A stretch of 6,147 nt of DNA from JANOBJ01 sp031411575 (lineage in GTDB: Bacteria; Pseudomonadota; Gammaproteobacteria; Burkholderiales; Burkholderiaceae_C): NCBI GenBank assembly GCA_031411575.1, contig JANOBJ010000220.1, positions 1-6,147 on the forward strand, written 5' to 3'. Shown here in pieces: positions 1 to 6,147 of the stretch; positions within the stretch are counted from its first letter, which is position 1; each line of letters opens with the position of its first letter. A program made the position numbers and the translations under genes. Under the pieces are notes generated by a model that saw only the letters and a program-made list of their open reading frames with translations, searched no databases and was not told the DNA's origin.

Positions 1-1
1 G

Positions 2-1024
2 GAAGCGCGCAACCTGCTGCTGATCCCCGAGAACCACGCCAGCAATACGTTCTACCTGAGCAATGTGGCCCAGTTGCGGCGCGTTTTTCACATGGCAGGC
101 CTCAATGTGCGCATCGGCTCCATCGACCCCGCCATCAAGAAAAGCACCACCATCGACCTGCCCAATGGCGAAAGTGTGACCCTGGAGCCTGTGATCCGGA
201 GCAAGCGCCGGCTGGGGCTGAAAGACTTTGACCCTTGCACCATCCTGCTGAACAATGACCTCAGTGCCGGCGTGCCCGGCATTCTGGAGGACATTCACGA
301 GCAGTATTTGTTGCCACCGCTGCATGCGGGCTGGACGGCACGCCGCAAGAGCAATCATTTCAAAAGCTACGAAGAGATTTCCAAGCGGTTTGGCAAGTTG
401 CTGGGTGTGGACCCCTGGCTCATCAACCCGATGTTCGACAAATGTGGCGAAATCAATTTCTCGCAGGCATCGGGCCTGGAGGGTTTGAGCAGCAATGTGG
501 ATGCGTTACTGACCAAAATACGCCGCAAGTACAAGGAATACGGCATCAACGAGAAGCCCTTCACCATCGTCAAGGCCGACAATGGCAGTTATGGCATGGG
601 CATCATGACCGTGCGCGACGTGAAGGATCTGGAAGCCCTGAACCGCAAGACCAAGAACAAGATGGCCGTCATCAAGGACGGCCAGGAAGTCAACGAAGTC
701 ATCATCCAGGAAGGCGTGCTGACCAACGAACGCATGAACGACGCCGTGGCCGAGCCGGTGGTCTACATGATGGACCGCTACGTGGTGGGCGGCTTCTACC
801 GCATCCATGCCGAGCGCGGCGTGGACGAAAACCTGAACGCACCAGGCGCCAGCTTTGTGCCTCTGGCGTTCGCCGAAAGTGCGCACTTACCTCAGCCCGG
901 CATGAAGCCTGGCGCCAGTGCGCCCAACCGGTTCTACATGTACGGCGTGATCGGCCGGCTGGCCATGCTGGCGGCCAGCTACGAGCTGGAAGCGACCGAC
1001 CCCGACGCCGAAACCTACGACTGA
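2..1024 (+). CDS. gshA: Glutamate-cysteine ligase, 5'-truncated by window edge
   Basis: This enzyme catalyses the first step of glutathione synthesis, ATP-dependent joining of glutamate to cysteine, in the cytosol. The frame is open to the left edge, and the residues upstream of the GTG at 65 (NLLLIPENHASNTFYLSNVA) fit the family, so that GTG is internal and the true start lies outside. About 340 residues are visible; from memory the family is roughly 430 residues, so some 90 N-terminal residues are missing. Recognisable blocks are the N-terminal AGLNVRIGS, LNNDLSAG, and KADNGSYGMG at visible residues about 191-200, a glycine-rich nucleotide-binding segment of ATP-grasp character, followed by QEGV, MMDRYVVGGFYR and a C-terminal NRFYMYG. 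This is the separate proteobacterial GshA type (TIGR02049-like), unlike the E. coli enzyme. It ends in TGA with no clear terminator. gshB is not in the window. Family assignment is by recognition only. Confidence 0.88.
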   Translation, partial: EARNLLLIPENHASNTFYLSNVAQLRRVFHMAGLNVRIGSIDPAIKKSTTIDLPNGESVTLEPVIRSKRRLGLKDFDPCTILLNNDLSAGVPGILEDIHEQYLLPPLHAGWTARRKSNHFKSYEEISKRFGKLLGVDPWLINPMFDKCGEINFSQASGLEGLSSNVDALLTKIRRKYKEYGINEKPFTIVKADNGSYGMGIMTVRDVKDLEALNRKTKNKMAVIKDGQEVNEVIIQEGVLTNERMNDAVAEPVVYMMDRYVVGGFYRIHAERGVDENLNAPGASFVPLAFAESAHLPQPGMKPGASAPNRFYMYGVIGRLAMLAASYELEATDPDAETYD

Positions 1025-1151
1025 AACCGCGCCAAAATCGGTGCGGAATGCGGAGCCGAACCCGGTGCAGGTAGTTGCTGCGGTGCAACATCCGCCCCCC
1101 GCTACCGTCGTTTAAGGCGCCTGCTCCACCGTGGGAACGCCGCGCCGGGCG

Positions 1152-1157
1152 CACAAT
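1152..1157 (+). promoter_or_regulatory. Possible -10 element of the kup promoter
   Basis: CACAAT, within GCGCACAATGGC, resembles the -10 context I recall upstream of many comamonad genes. No good -35 hexamer lies 16-18 bp upstream, so the call is weak. If real, transcription would begin near 1164 and leave a leader of about 45 nt before the GTG at 1209. That would rule out the earlier in-frame GTG at 1131 as the kup start. Confidence 0.28.
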
Positions 1158-1208
1158 GGCAAGCCCAAGATAACGGAACCCCGCGCTCGCGCAAGATGGG
1201 GTGGCTTT

Positions 1209-3077
<1,869 letters not shown>

Positions 3078-3114
3078 GCGGATTTCAGGTCAAATCGGCC
3101 GGATGTCCGCTTTT
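3078..3114 (+). terminator. Possible weak kup terminator
   Basis: GCGGA directly after the kup stop can pair with TCCGC at 3106-3110, which is followed by TTTT at 3111-3114. The stem is only 5 bp and the enclosed loop is long (23 nt), so this would be a weak intrinsic terminator. Its position at the end of kup, facing convergent genes, is the main support. Confidence 0.25.
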
Positions 3115-3143
3115 CGCGGTCATAGGTTGCTACTAATTTAGTA
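3081..3143. repeat. Comamonad-type extragenic repeat element (probable)
   Basis: The segment opens with GATTTCAGGTCAAATCGGCC and closes with GCTACTAATTTAGTA. These ends resemble an intergenic repeat I remember from Comamonadaceae genomes, where a GGTCAAAT-type end and an AT-rich GCTA-type end flank a variable GC-rich centre. Within the window only one copy exists, so its repeat status rests on memory. What the sequence does show is an AT-rich near-palindrome TACTAATTTAGTA (3131-3143) in an otherwise GC-rich region, followed by a second small palindrome GTATCATAC (3141-3149). Confidence 0.35.
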
Positions 3144-3404
3144 TCATACGAGTTTTGACTCTGGCTGCGGCAGCGGGGTCAGATCCCGATTCAGGACGAT
3201 AGCGTTGCCGGCGAAAGTAGCGATGAACGAAATCGGGCTCTGACCCCGATCCCGCTGCACGTGCGAGAACTGCTCGATCGTTGCTTTCCTGAACCACGGG
3301 AAGTGCTCAAGAGGCACCAACAATTCCTCGGCGTCGAGCAGCAGCCTGAAGCCATGTTTTGAAACGTGGGTAACTTCAGCGACCGAAGTGACGGTTCCAG
3401 GCAT
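3144..3404 (-). CDS. DUF2442-domain protein with replaced C-terminus (possible pseudogene)
   Basis: From the ATG at 3404 this encodes 86 residues. The first 50 or so match the DUF2442 pattern: VTSVAEVTHVSKHGFRLLLD, then a Glu-rich ELLVPLEHF and the hallmark FPWFRKAT. Family members normally continue with a segment ending in a WP-LDvDL-type motif. Here, straight after SHVQR, the reading frame enters the REP-like inverted repeat (3175-3247) and encodes unrelated residues to the stop, so the normal last 25 or so residues are missing. The frame can be read further upstream (to 3479), but that part encodes GKSGKS-type repeats from the REP-like copy, so 3404 is preferred; a weak GCGAGA lies upstream. 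DUF2442 genes often sit beside DUF4160 genes in a toxin-antitoxin-like pair; no DUF4160 gene is visible here. It is probably a degraded orphan, although a stable altered protein is possible. Confidence 0.55.
   Translation of the reverse strand: MPGTVTSVAEVTHVSKHGFRLLLDAEELLVPLEHFPWFRKATIEQFSHVQRDRGQSPISFIATFAGNAIVLNRDLTPLPQPESKLV
3175..3247. repeat. Inverted pair of REP-like sequences (REPIN-like, 73 bp)
   Basis: GGGGTCAGATCCCGATT at 3175-3191 is repeated in inverted orientation at 3231-3247, where the complement reads GGGGTCAGAGCCCGATT; 16 of 17 bases match. The unit has a GCCGGC palindrome at 3207-3212, close to its axis of symmetry. GGGGTCAGA-type short palindromic repeats are typical of REP sequences mobilised by RAYT (TnpA_REP) transposases. 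No RAYT gene is in the window. The pair sits inside the DUF2442 reading frame and close to the 3' end of kup. Confidence 0.6.
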
Positions 3405-3430
3405 TTGGAGTCTCGCTGCGGATTCATTGG

Positions 3431-3458
3431 AATCTGACCCCGATTTCCCCGATTTCCC
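3431..3458. repeat. Third REP-like copy with tandem 9-mer
   Basis: AATCTGACCCCGATTT shares TCTGACCCCG with both arms of the inverted pair at 3175-3247 and has the orientation of the second arm. It runs into a perfect tandem duplication of CGATTTCCC (3441-3449 and 3450-3458). It lies about 30 bp upstream of the DUF2442 ATG, so that gene is bracketed by REP-like copies. Confidence 0.55.
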
Positions 3459-3462
3459 AGCG

Positions 3463-3512
3463 TCACAGGCCCAGGTCAAACAACCCCGGGTGATCGTCCG
3501 TGCGACGGCCAG
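3463..3512. repeat. Direct repeat, copy 1
   Basis: Matches 6030-6079 in the same orientation at 45 of 50 positions, with two long identical blocks of 13 and 21 bp. Homology starts exactly at the stop codon (TCA on the plus strand) and continues into the coding sequence. The copies are 2,567 bp apart and bracket the methyltransferase, the hydrolase and the NTF2-like gene. Confidence 0.85.
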
Positions 3513-3522
3513 TGTGTGTCAT
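3463..3522 (-). pseudogene. Remnant of the 3' end of a gene X homologue
   Basis: Read on the minus strand, this stretch encodes MTHTGRRTDDHPGLFDLGL and a TGA stop. The last part, GRR-x-DDHPGL-xx-LGL-stop, matches the end of gene X at 6030-6147 in frame and at the same stop codon; the DNA over the final 50 bp is 45/50 identical. No further homology is visible upstream or downstream, so this is a tail fragment only. An ATG lies 5 nt after the stop of the methyltransferase gene, and MTHT reads like a normal protein start. One explanation is therefore an internal deletion that joined the start of an X homologue to its end. A functional 19-residue peptide cannot be excluded but is unlikely. Confidence 0.5.
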
Positions 3523-3527
3523 GAGGG

Positions 3528-4490
3528 TCAGGCATCACTGCGGAACAGCGGCAGACAAGCCAACGCCATCTGGTCGACGTGCCGATGATCCGTACCGCAG
3601 CACCCGCCAAAGACGTTCAGATACTTCAATTGGCGGCTCTTCAACTGGGCATAGTCCCGCGCCAGCGCCTCTGGGTCGCCAGCGTCGAGCTCGGGCGCTT
3701 CGTTCAATTCGGCATGGCTCATTCTGGAGGCATTGGCGCGAAGCCCGTGAATGCGGTCCTTCCAGGGTTGCTCCCCTTCGACGACGCTGCTGAAGTGGCT
3801 GGGATGTGCGCAATTGATCATGAAGTACGAGGGATAGCCAGAGGTGGCGGCGTCGATTTGCTCGATCGCCTCGCCAAGCGACTGGCCTGTCGGAAGCCTT
3901 CCGTCGGTCTCCACGGTCAGCGAAATGACGACGGGCAAGTCTGCATTCTGGGCCGCACGGGCCAGGCCAATGGCTTCTTCCGCATAGTTCATCGTGATGG
4001 CCGTGACCAGGTCGGCGGCGGTTCCAGCGAATGTCCCGACTTGTTGGCGGTGGTAGGCCTCCGCCTGGTCGACGGACATCAACTCGGCAGGCACATAGCC
4101 GTCCCCGCGGGGACCAATACACCCGCTGATGACGATGGATGATTCTGCGGTTTCGTACTCGGTTCGAATTTCCTCGAGCAGCGCGACGCTCTTTCGATTG
4201 GCTTCGGCGAGTTCGTGAGGGGAATATCCAAGCTTGTTGCCCCAATCCGCGCTGGCCCGCCACGTGGCGGTTTCCAGCACCAGACCTGACCGGTGCTTCC
4301 TGGCCAACTCGGCATAGGTGCGAAAGTACTTCCTGAGCGCGTCTTCGCCCTGGGGCGTCCGGAACAAGTGAAAGGCGGCGAAGAAGGGGAGATCGAGGCC
4401 CTCCAGGAAGATCAGGGTCGTCTCGATTCCACCATCCGTCAGGAAGAAATCGCCTCTCATCTGAGACAACGCGTGCCGGTACTTCGCCAT
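3528..4490 (-). CDS. Homocysteine S-methyltransferase family protein
   Basis: This is a 320-residue single-domain protein of the homocysteine-binding (S-methyltransferase) family, cytosolic, expected to move a methyl group from a donor such as S-methylmethionine to the thiol of homocysteine, giving methionine. The family zinc site is complete: C227 in MINCAHP and C297/C298 in FGGCCGT near the C-terminus. The N-terminal DGGIET (19-24) corresponds to the family's DG-x-x-GT-like opening, followed by LETATWRAS and GCIGPRGDGY. There is no cobalamin or folate domain, so it resembles MmuM/YitJ-N-type enzymes more than MetH. The donor cannot be told from sequence, so no symbol is given. The start at 4490 has a good AAGGGGA site (4497-4503) 6 nt upstream. 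Base composition is lower in sampled stretches (32/60 GC at 4141-4200) than in the neighbouring hydrolase (43/60 at 5221-5280), a hint of separate origin. Confidence 0.87.
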   Translation of the reverse strand: MAKYRHALSQMRGDFFLTDGGIETTLIFLEGLDLPFFAAFHLFRTPQGEDALRKYFRTYAELARKHRSGLVLETATWRASADWGNKLGYSPHELAEANRKSVALLEEIRTEYETAESSIVISGCIGPRGDGYVPAELMSVDQAEAYHRQQVGTFAGTAADLVTAITMNYAEEAIGLARAAQNADLPVVISLTVETDGRLPTGQSLGEAIEQIDAATSGYPSYFMINCAHPSHFSSVVEGEQPWKDRIHGLRANASRMSHAELNEAPELDAGDPEALARDYAQLKSRQLKYLNVFGGCCGTDHRHVDQMALACLPLFRSDA

Positions 4491-4496
4491 GATGGT

Positions 4497-4503
4497 TCCC
4501 CTT
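4497..4503 (-). promoter_or_regulatory. Ribosome binding site of the methyltransferase gene
   Basis: AAGGGGA on the minus strand, 6 nt before the ATG at 4490. It is the strongest Shine-Dalgarno match seen in the window and fixes the start. Confidence 0.65.
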
Positions 4504-4520
4504 GAGTGGGTGACGCCTGG

Positions 4521-4549
4521 ATTGTGCGCGCAAGCGCGTCAACAACCAA
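4521..4549 (-). promoter_or_regulatory. Possible promoter of the methyltransferase gene
   Basis: On the minus strand, TTGGTT (4549-4544) and CACAAT (4526-4521) are separated by 17 bp, in the 115-bp gap between the hydrolase stop and the methyltransferase start. A nearby TTGACG (4542-4537) is a better -35 match but sits only 10 bp from the CACAAT. No hairpin with a T-run follows the hydrolase, so read-through from the upstream operon is also possible. Confidence 0.35.
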
Positions 4550-4605
4550 TGGTTGGCAATCGCCCAGTTTCGCCCAATTCGCCATCCAACAACTTGCAGG
4601 CCCAT

Positions 4606-5532
4606 TCAGCCCGACCCCACCACGCCCTCCACATGCCCACAAACCGCCCCCGGCGTGGTGAACCACACGCGGCCGGCGTCGCGCGCACGCGCGACATGCG
4701 CCAGGGCGCGGCGCAGGTGGCGCAGGCGGTGGGGCTGGCCGACGAGGTAGGGGTGCACCGCGATGCCCATCACCAGCGGCTGCTGGCGCGACTGGTCCAG
4801 CATTTCGTCGAAGTGATCGATCACCATGTCGGCAAACTCCTTGCCACCCATCTGCCGCGCCACGATGGCCGGGATGTCGTTGAGTTCCTGCGGGTAGGGC
4901 ACGGCCCACAGCGGCGCGCCGCTGCGGGTGCGCATCAGCACCGGCTGGTCGTCGTGGCACCAGTTCAGCGTGTAGCGGTAGCCGGCTTCGGCCAGCAGGT
5001 CGGGCGTGGCGCGGCTCTCAGAAATCCAGGGGGAGAGCCAGCCGCGAGGCGCGGTGCCGCTGTGGGTGGCGATGCGGTCGCGGCAGCTGGCCAGCAGCGC
5101 GGCTTCGGCGGCTTCGCTGTAAATCCCCTGGCGCTCGGCGTTGCTGTGGCCGTGGCCCACGATCTCGTCGCCGCGCGCCACGCAGGCGGCCACCAGCTCG
5201 GGGCAGTGGTCGTACAGCGCGGTGTTGACGAGGGCGGCGGCGGGCAGGCCGAGCGCATCAAACAGCTCGAGGCAGCGCCACGCGCCTACGCGGTTGCCGT
5301 ACTCGCGCCAGCTGAAATTCAGCACGTCGGGCTGCGGTGAGGCGGGCGCGATGCACGCGCCCAGGCCGTCGCCAAACGCAAAGTGCTCGATGTTGAAGCC
5401 GATGTACACAGCCAGCCGCGCGCCGCCGGGCCAGGCGTAATCGGGCCGCCGGGTGATGGGCGAATAGTCAAACCGGCCGTGCGTGGGCAGCGGGCCGGGC
5501 CATTGCGCGGCGGTTAGGTTGCCGGCGGTCAC
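4606..5532 (-). CDS. Polysaccharide deacetylase / PuuE-type hydrolase
   Basis: This 308-residue protein belongs to the NodB-fold (carbohydrate esterase 4) superfamily, which removes acyl groups or opens amide bonds. The usual TFDDG motif is absent; in its place is GFNIEHF (E49, H50), closer to the NYE-type motif of PuuE-like allantoinases. Other blocks are RRPDYAWPGGARLAVY (29-43), a histidine cluster VGHGHSNAE (125-133), GWLSPWISES (164-173), NWCHDDQP (190-197), VPYPQELNDIP and the late GIAVHPY (H260). No signal peptide is evident, so it is probably cytosolic and more likely acts on a small nitrogen-containing substrate than on cell-wall polymer. The start is placed at the GTG at 5532, which overlaps the upstream stop as GTGA, the signature of translational coupling. 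The longer ATG at 5583 would overlap the upstream gene by 55 bp. The substrate is unknown. Confidence 0.8.
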   Translation of the reverse strand: MTAGNLTAAQWPGPLPTHGRFDYSPITRRPDYAWPGGARLAVYIGFNIEHFAFGDGLGACIAPASPQPDVLNFSWREYGNRVGAWRCLELFDALGLPAAALVNTALYDHCPELVAACVARGDEIVGHGHSNAERQGIYSEAAEAALLASCRDRIATHSGTAPRGWLSPWISESRATPDLLAEAGYRYTLNWCHDDQPVLMRTRSGAPLWAVPYPQELNDIPAIVARQMGGKEFADMVIDHFDEMLDQSRQQPLVMGIAVHPYLVGQPHRLRHLRRALAHVARARDAGRVWFTTPGAVCGHVEGVVGSG

Positions 5533-5939
5533 AGCGTGGCCAGCCCGGCGCGCACTAGCAGCCATTCGGCGCTGTCGTTCCACACGTCCATCTCGGTGAT
5601 CAGGCCGTGGCTCACCACGTAGCGGTCCACATAGCGGTTGCCCTCGAACGGCGTGCCGTCGGGCCAGGCGCCGTACAGCGTGCCCAGGCTGTAAACCACG
5701 GTGGCCTCAGGCGTGCCGCCGGCCACCACCTCGGTGCGCTCGATCTTCTTCTTGACCCAGGCGTAACGGCCGGCGTTAAAGGCCGAGGTGTCGCCGGGCT
5801 TGTGCATCACCCGCCCGCCGGTGAAGCGGATGCGCAGGTTGGGCGAGACGAAGTGCGCCACGCCCTCCGGGTCAGGAATCATCACGATGCGCAGAAACTC
5901 GTCAATCAGCGGGCCGGGGGCCAGGCCAGGTGGGTTCAT
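5529..5939 (-). CDS. NTF2-like / SnoaL-type small protein
   Basis: This 136-residue protein looks like a member of the NTF2-like (SnoaL) cone-fold superfamily. Supporting features are an N-terminal helix PLIDEFLRIVMIPDPEGVAH, then RIRFTGGRVMHKPG, the beta-rich TPEATVVYSLGTLYGAWPDG, and a typical end RYVDRYVVSHGLITEMDVWN before the last strand. Such domains serve as small isomerases, hydratases or lyases, or as ligand-binding partners; the activity here cannot be assigned. The ATG at 5939 is preceded by GGAG (5949-5946) at 6-nt spacing and is preferred over the further upstream ATG at 6014, which would run through the inverted repeat in the leader. The stop overlaps the GTG of the hydrolase gene, so the two proteins are probably made together and act on the same compound. 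Confidence 0.75.
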   Translation of the reverse strand: MNPPGLAPGPLIDEFLRIVMIPDPEGVAHFVSPNLRIRFTGGRVMHKPGDTSAFNAGRYAWVKKKIERTEVVAGGTPEATVVYSLGTLYGAWPDGTPFEGNRYVDRYVVSHGLITEMDVWNDSAEWLLVRAGLATL

Positions 5940-5945
5940 GGGTGT

Positions 5946-5949
5946 CTCC
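5946..5949 (-). promoter_or_regulatory. Ribosome binding site of the NTF2-like gene
   Basis: GGAG on the minus strand, 6 nt before the ATG at 5939. It decides between this start and the earlier in-frame ATG at 6014, which has no comparable site. Confidence 0.55.
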
Positions 5950-5965
5950 GGAAGGGCAAAACGGG

Positions 5966-5994
5966 TTGCAAAAGGGTTTGCGATGATTTTGCAA
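5966..5994. promoter_or_regulatory. Perfect 8-bp inverted repeat in the leader of the NTF2-hydrolase pair
   Basis: TTGCAAAA (5966-5973) and TTTTGCAA (5987-5994) flank a 13-nt spacer, 27 bp upstream of the NTF2-like ATG and between it and gene X. The segment is AT-rich against a GC-rich background. Its form suits a dimeric repressor or activator operator; as RNA it would be an AT-heavy hairpin. The spacer holds a further partial copy of the half-site (CGCAAAC on the minus strand). No regulator gene is visible to match it to. Confidence 0.45.
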
Positions 5995-6029
5995 GAGTTG
6001 TGCCGTGCCCGCACGGGCGGCCTTCGGCT

Positions 6030-6079
6030 TCACAGGCCCAGGGCAGACAACCCCGGGTGATCGTCCGGACGGCGGCCAG
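6030..6079. repeat. Direct repeat, copy 2
   Basis: This is the intact-gene copy of the 50-bp repeat, forming the 3' end of gene X; its partner at 3463-3512 is a fragment. Differences between the copies change three amino acids (P/T, S/F, A/D) and leave two arginine codons synonymous. Confidence 0.85.
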
Positions 6080-6147
6080 CGGGCCAGTGAAACTTGCGGT
6101 CGGGCGCGGGCTCGGCGAGCGGCAGGTCGTTGGTGCTGGCGCTGCGG
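6030..6147 (-). CDS. Unidentified gene X, 3' end only
   Basis: On the minus strand an open frame enters from the right edge and gives 38 codons and a TGA. The sequence is polar and proline-rich (NDLPLAEPAP, then DRKFHWPAGRRPDD) and ends HPGLSALGL. I do not recognise the family. It runs the same way as the NTF2-like and hydrolase genes, with 90 bp to the next start, so it may belong to the same operon, although the inverted repeat in the gap suggests a separate control point. GC-rich palindromic sequence after the stop (6003-6018) has no T-run. The last 50 bp of this gene recur at 3463-3512, which supports that this reading frame and stop are real. Confidence 0.6.
   Translation of the reverse strand, partial: RSASTNDLPLAEPAPDRKFHWPAGRRPDDHPGLSALGL

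Noticed and set aside
1025..1130. Terminator or RNA element after gshA
   Set aside because: Only a 5-bp GTTGC/GCAAC stem (1074-1089) is visible, without a T-run; nothing in this gap can be supported beyond spacing.
3175..3247. CRISPR repeats or a kup terminator
   Set aside because: There are only two arms in inverted orientation with no regular spacers, and no T-run follows either arm; the structure fits a REP pair.
3191..3466. 91-codon minus-strand frame overlapping the DUF2442 gene
   Set aside because: Ser/Arg-rich shadow frame; the DUF2442 motifs lie in the other frame.
3535..4605. 356-codon minus-strand frame overlapping the methyltransferase
   Set aside because: It overlaps the methyltransferase gene in another frame and has Arg/Trp-rich composition without family motifs; the 3528-4490 frame carries the complete zinc site and a good ribosome binding site.
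4489..5340. 283-codon plus-strand frame opposite the hydrolase
   Set aside because: Ala/Val/Gly/His-rich shadow of the hydrolase gene; no motifs and no credible start site.
5533..5583. Longer ATG start for the hydrolase at 5583
   Set aside because: The added 17 residues overlap the end of the NTF2-like gene and are Arg/Ala-rich; the GTGA overlap at 5529-5532 is the simpler start.
5940..6014. Longer ATG start for the NTF2-like protein at 6014
   Set aside because: It would translate through the inverted repeat and lacks a ribosome binding site, whereas the ATG at 5939 has GGAG at ideal spacing.
6003..6018. Intrinsic terminator of gene X
   Set aside because: CCGTGC/GCACGG can form a short GC stem, but the loop would be too small at full pairing and there is no T-run on the minus strand.
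3463..6079. attL/attR pair of an integrated element
   Set aside because: No integrase or recombinase lies between the copies, the copies differ at 5 of 50 positions, and homology ends at the stop codon; kept only as an alternative in the findings.

Overview
The window looks like chromosomal DNA from a betaproteobacterium of the order Burkholderiales, most likely family Comamonadaceae (Polaromonas, Rhodoferax or Acidovorax type). Three things suggest this: high GC content, close resemblance of the glutamate-cysteine ligase and Kup proteins to their family forms in that group, and a post-kup extragenic element whose ends resemble intergenic repeats I recall from comamonads. The placement comes from recognition and was not tested by a search.

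Layout: (1) 2-1024, plus strand, the 3' part of gshA (glutamate-cysteine ligase, proteobacterial ATP-grasp-like family). (2) 1209-3077, plus strand, kup, a complete low-affinity K+ transporter whose probable start is a GTG inside a longer open frame. (3) 3078-3527, a repeat-rich convergent junction. It holds a possible kup terminator, an extragenic element, an inverted pair of REP-like sequences that replaces the C-terminus of a small DUF2442 gene, a third REP-like copy just upstream of that gene, and a short remnant of the 3' end of another gene. (4) 3528-4490, minus strand, a homocysteine S-methyltransferase family gene with its own ribosome binding site and possible promoter; sampled stretches are less GC-rich than the neighbours. 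(5) 4606-5939, minus strand, a tightly coupled pair: an NTF2/SnoaL-like small protein followed, with a GTGA overlap, by a polysaccharide-deacetylase/PuuE-type hydrolase. (6) 6030-6147, minus strand, the last 38 codons of an unidentified gene X that continues beyond the window.

How the genes relate: gshA and kup are co-directional housekeeping genes (glutathione synthesis and K+ uptake). On the other strand, X, the NTF2-like gene and the hydrolase read in the same direction and probably form a small accessory metabolic operon of unknown substrate. The methyltransferase follows them but probably has its own promoter.

The strongest unexplained signal is a direct repeat: the last 50 bp of gene X (6030-6079) recurs with 45/50 identity at 3463-3512, in the same reading frame and ending at the same stop codon, immediately after the methyltransferase. 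This points to an earlier duplication, deletion or insertion in the island between kup and X. I did not find a convincing new defence, CRISPR or mobile system; the novelty here lies in the junction architecture and in an uncharacterised hydrolase operon.
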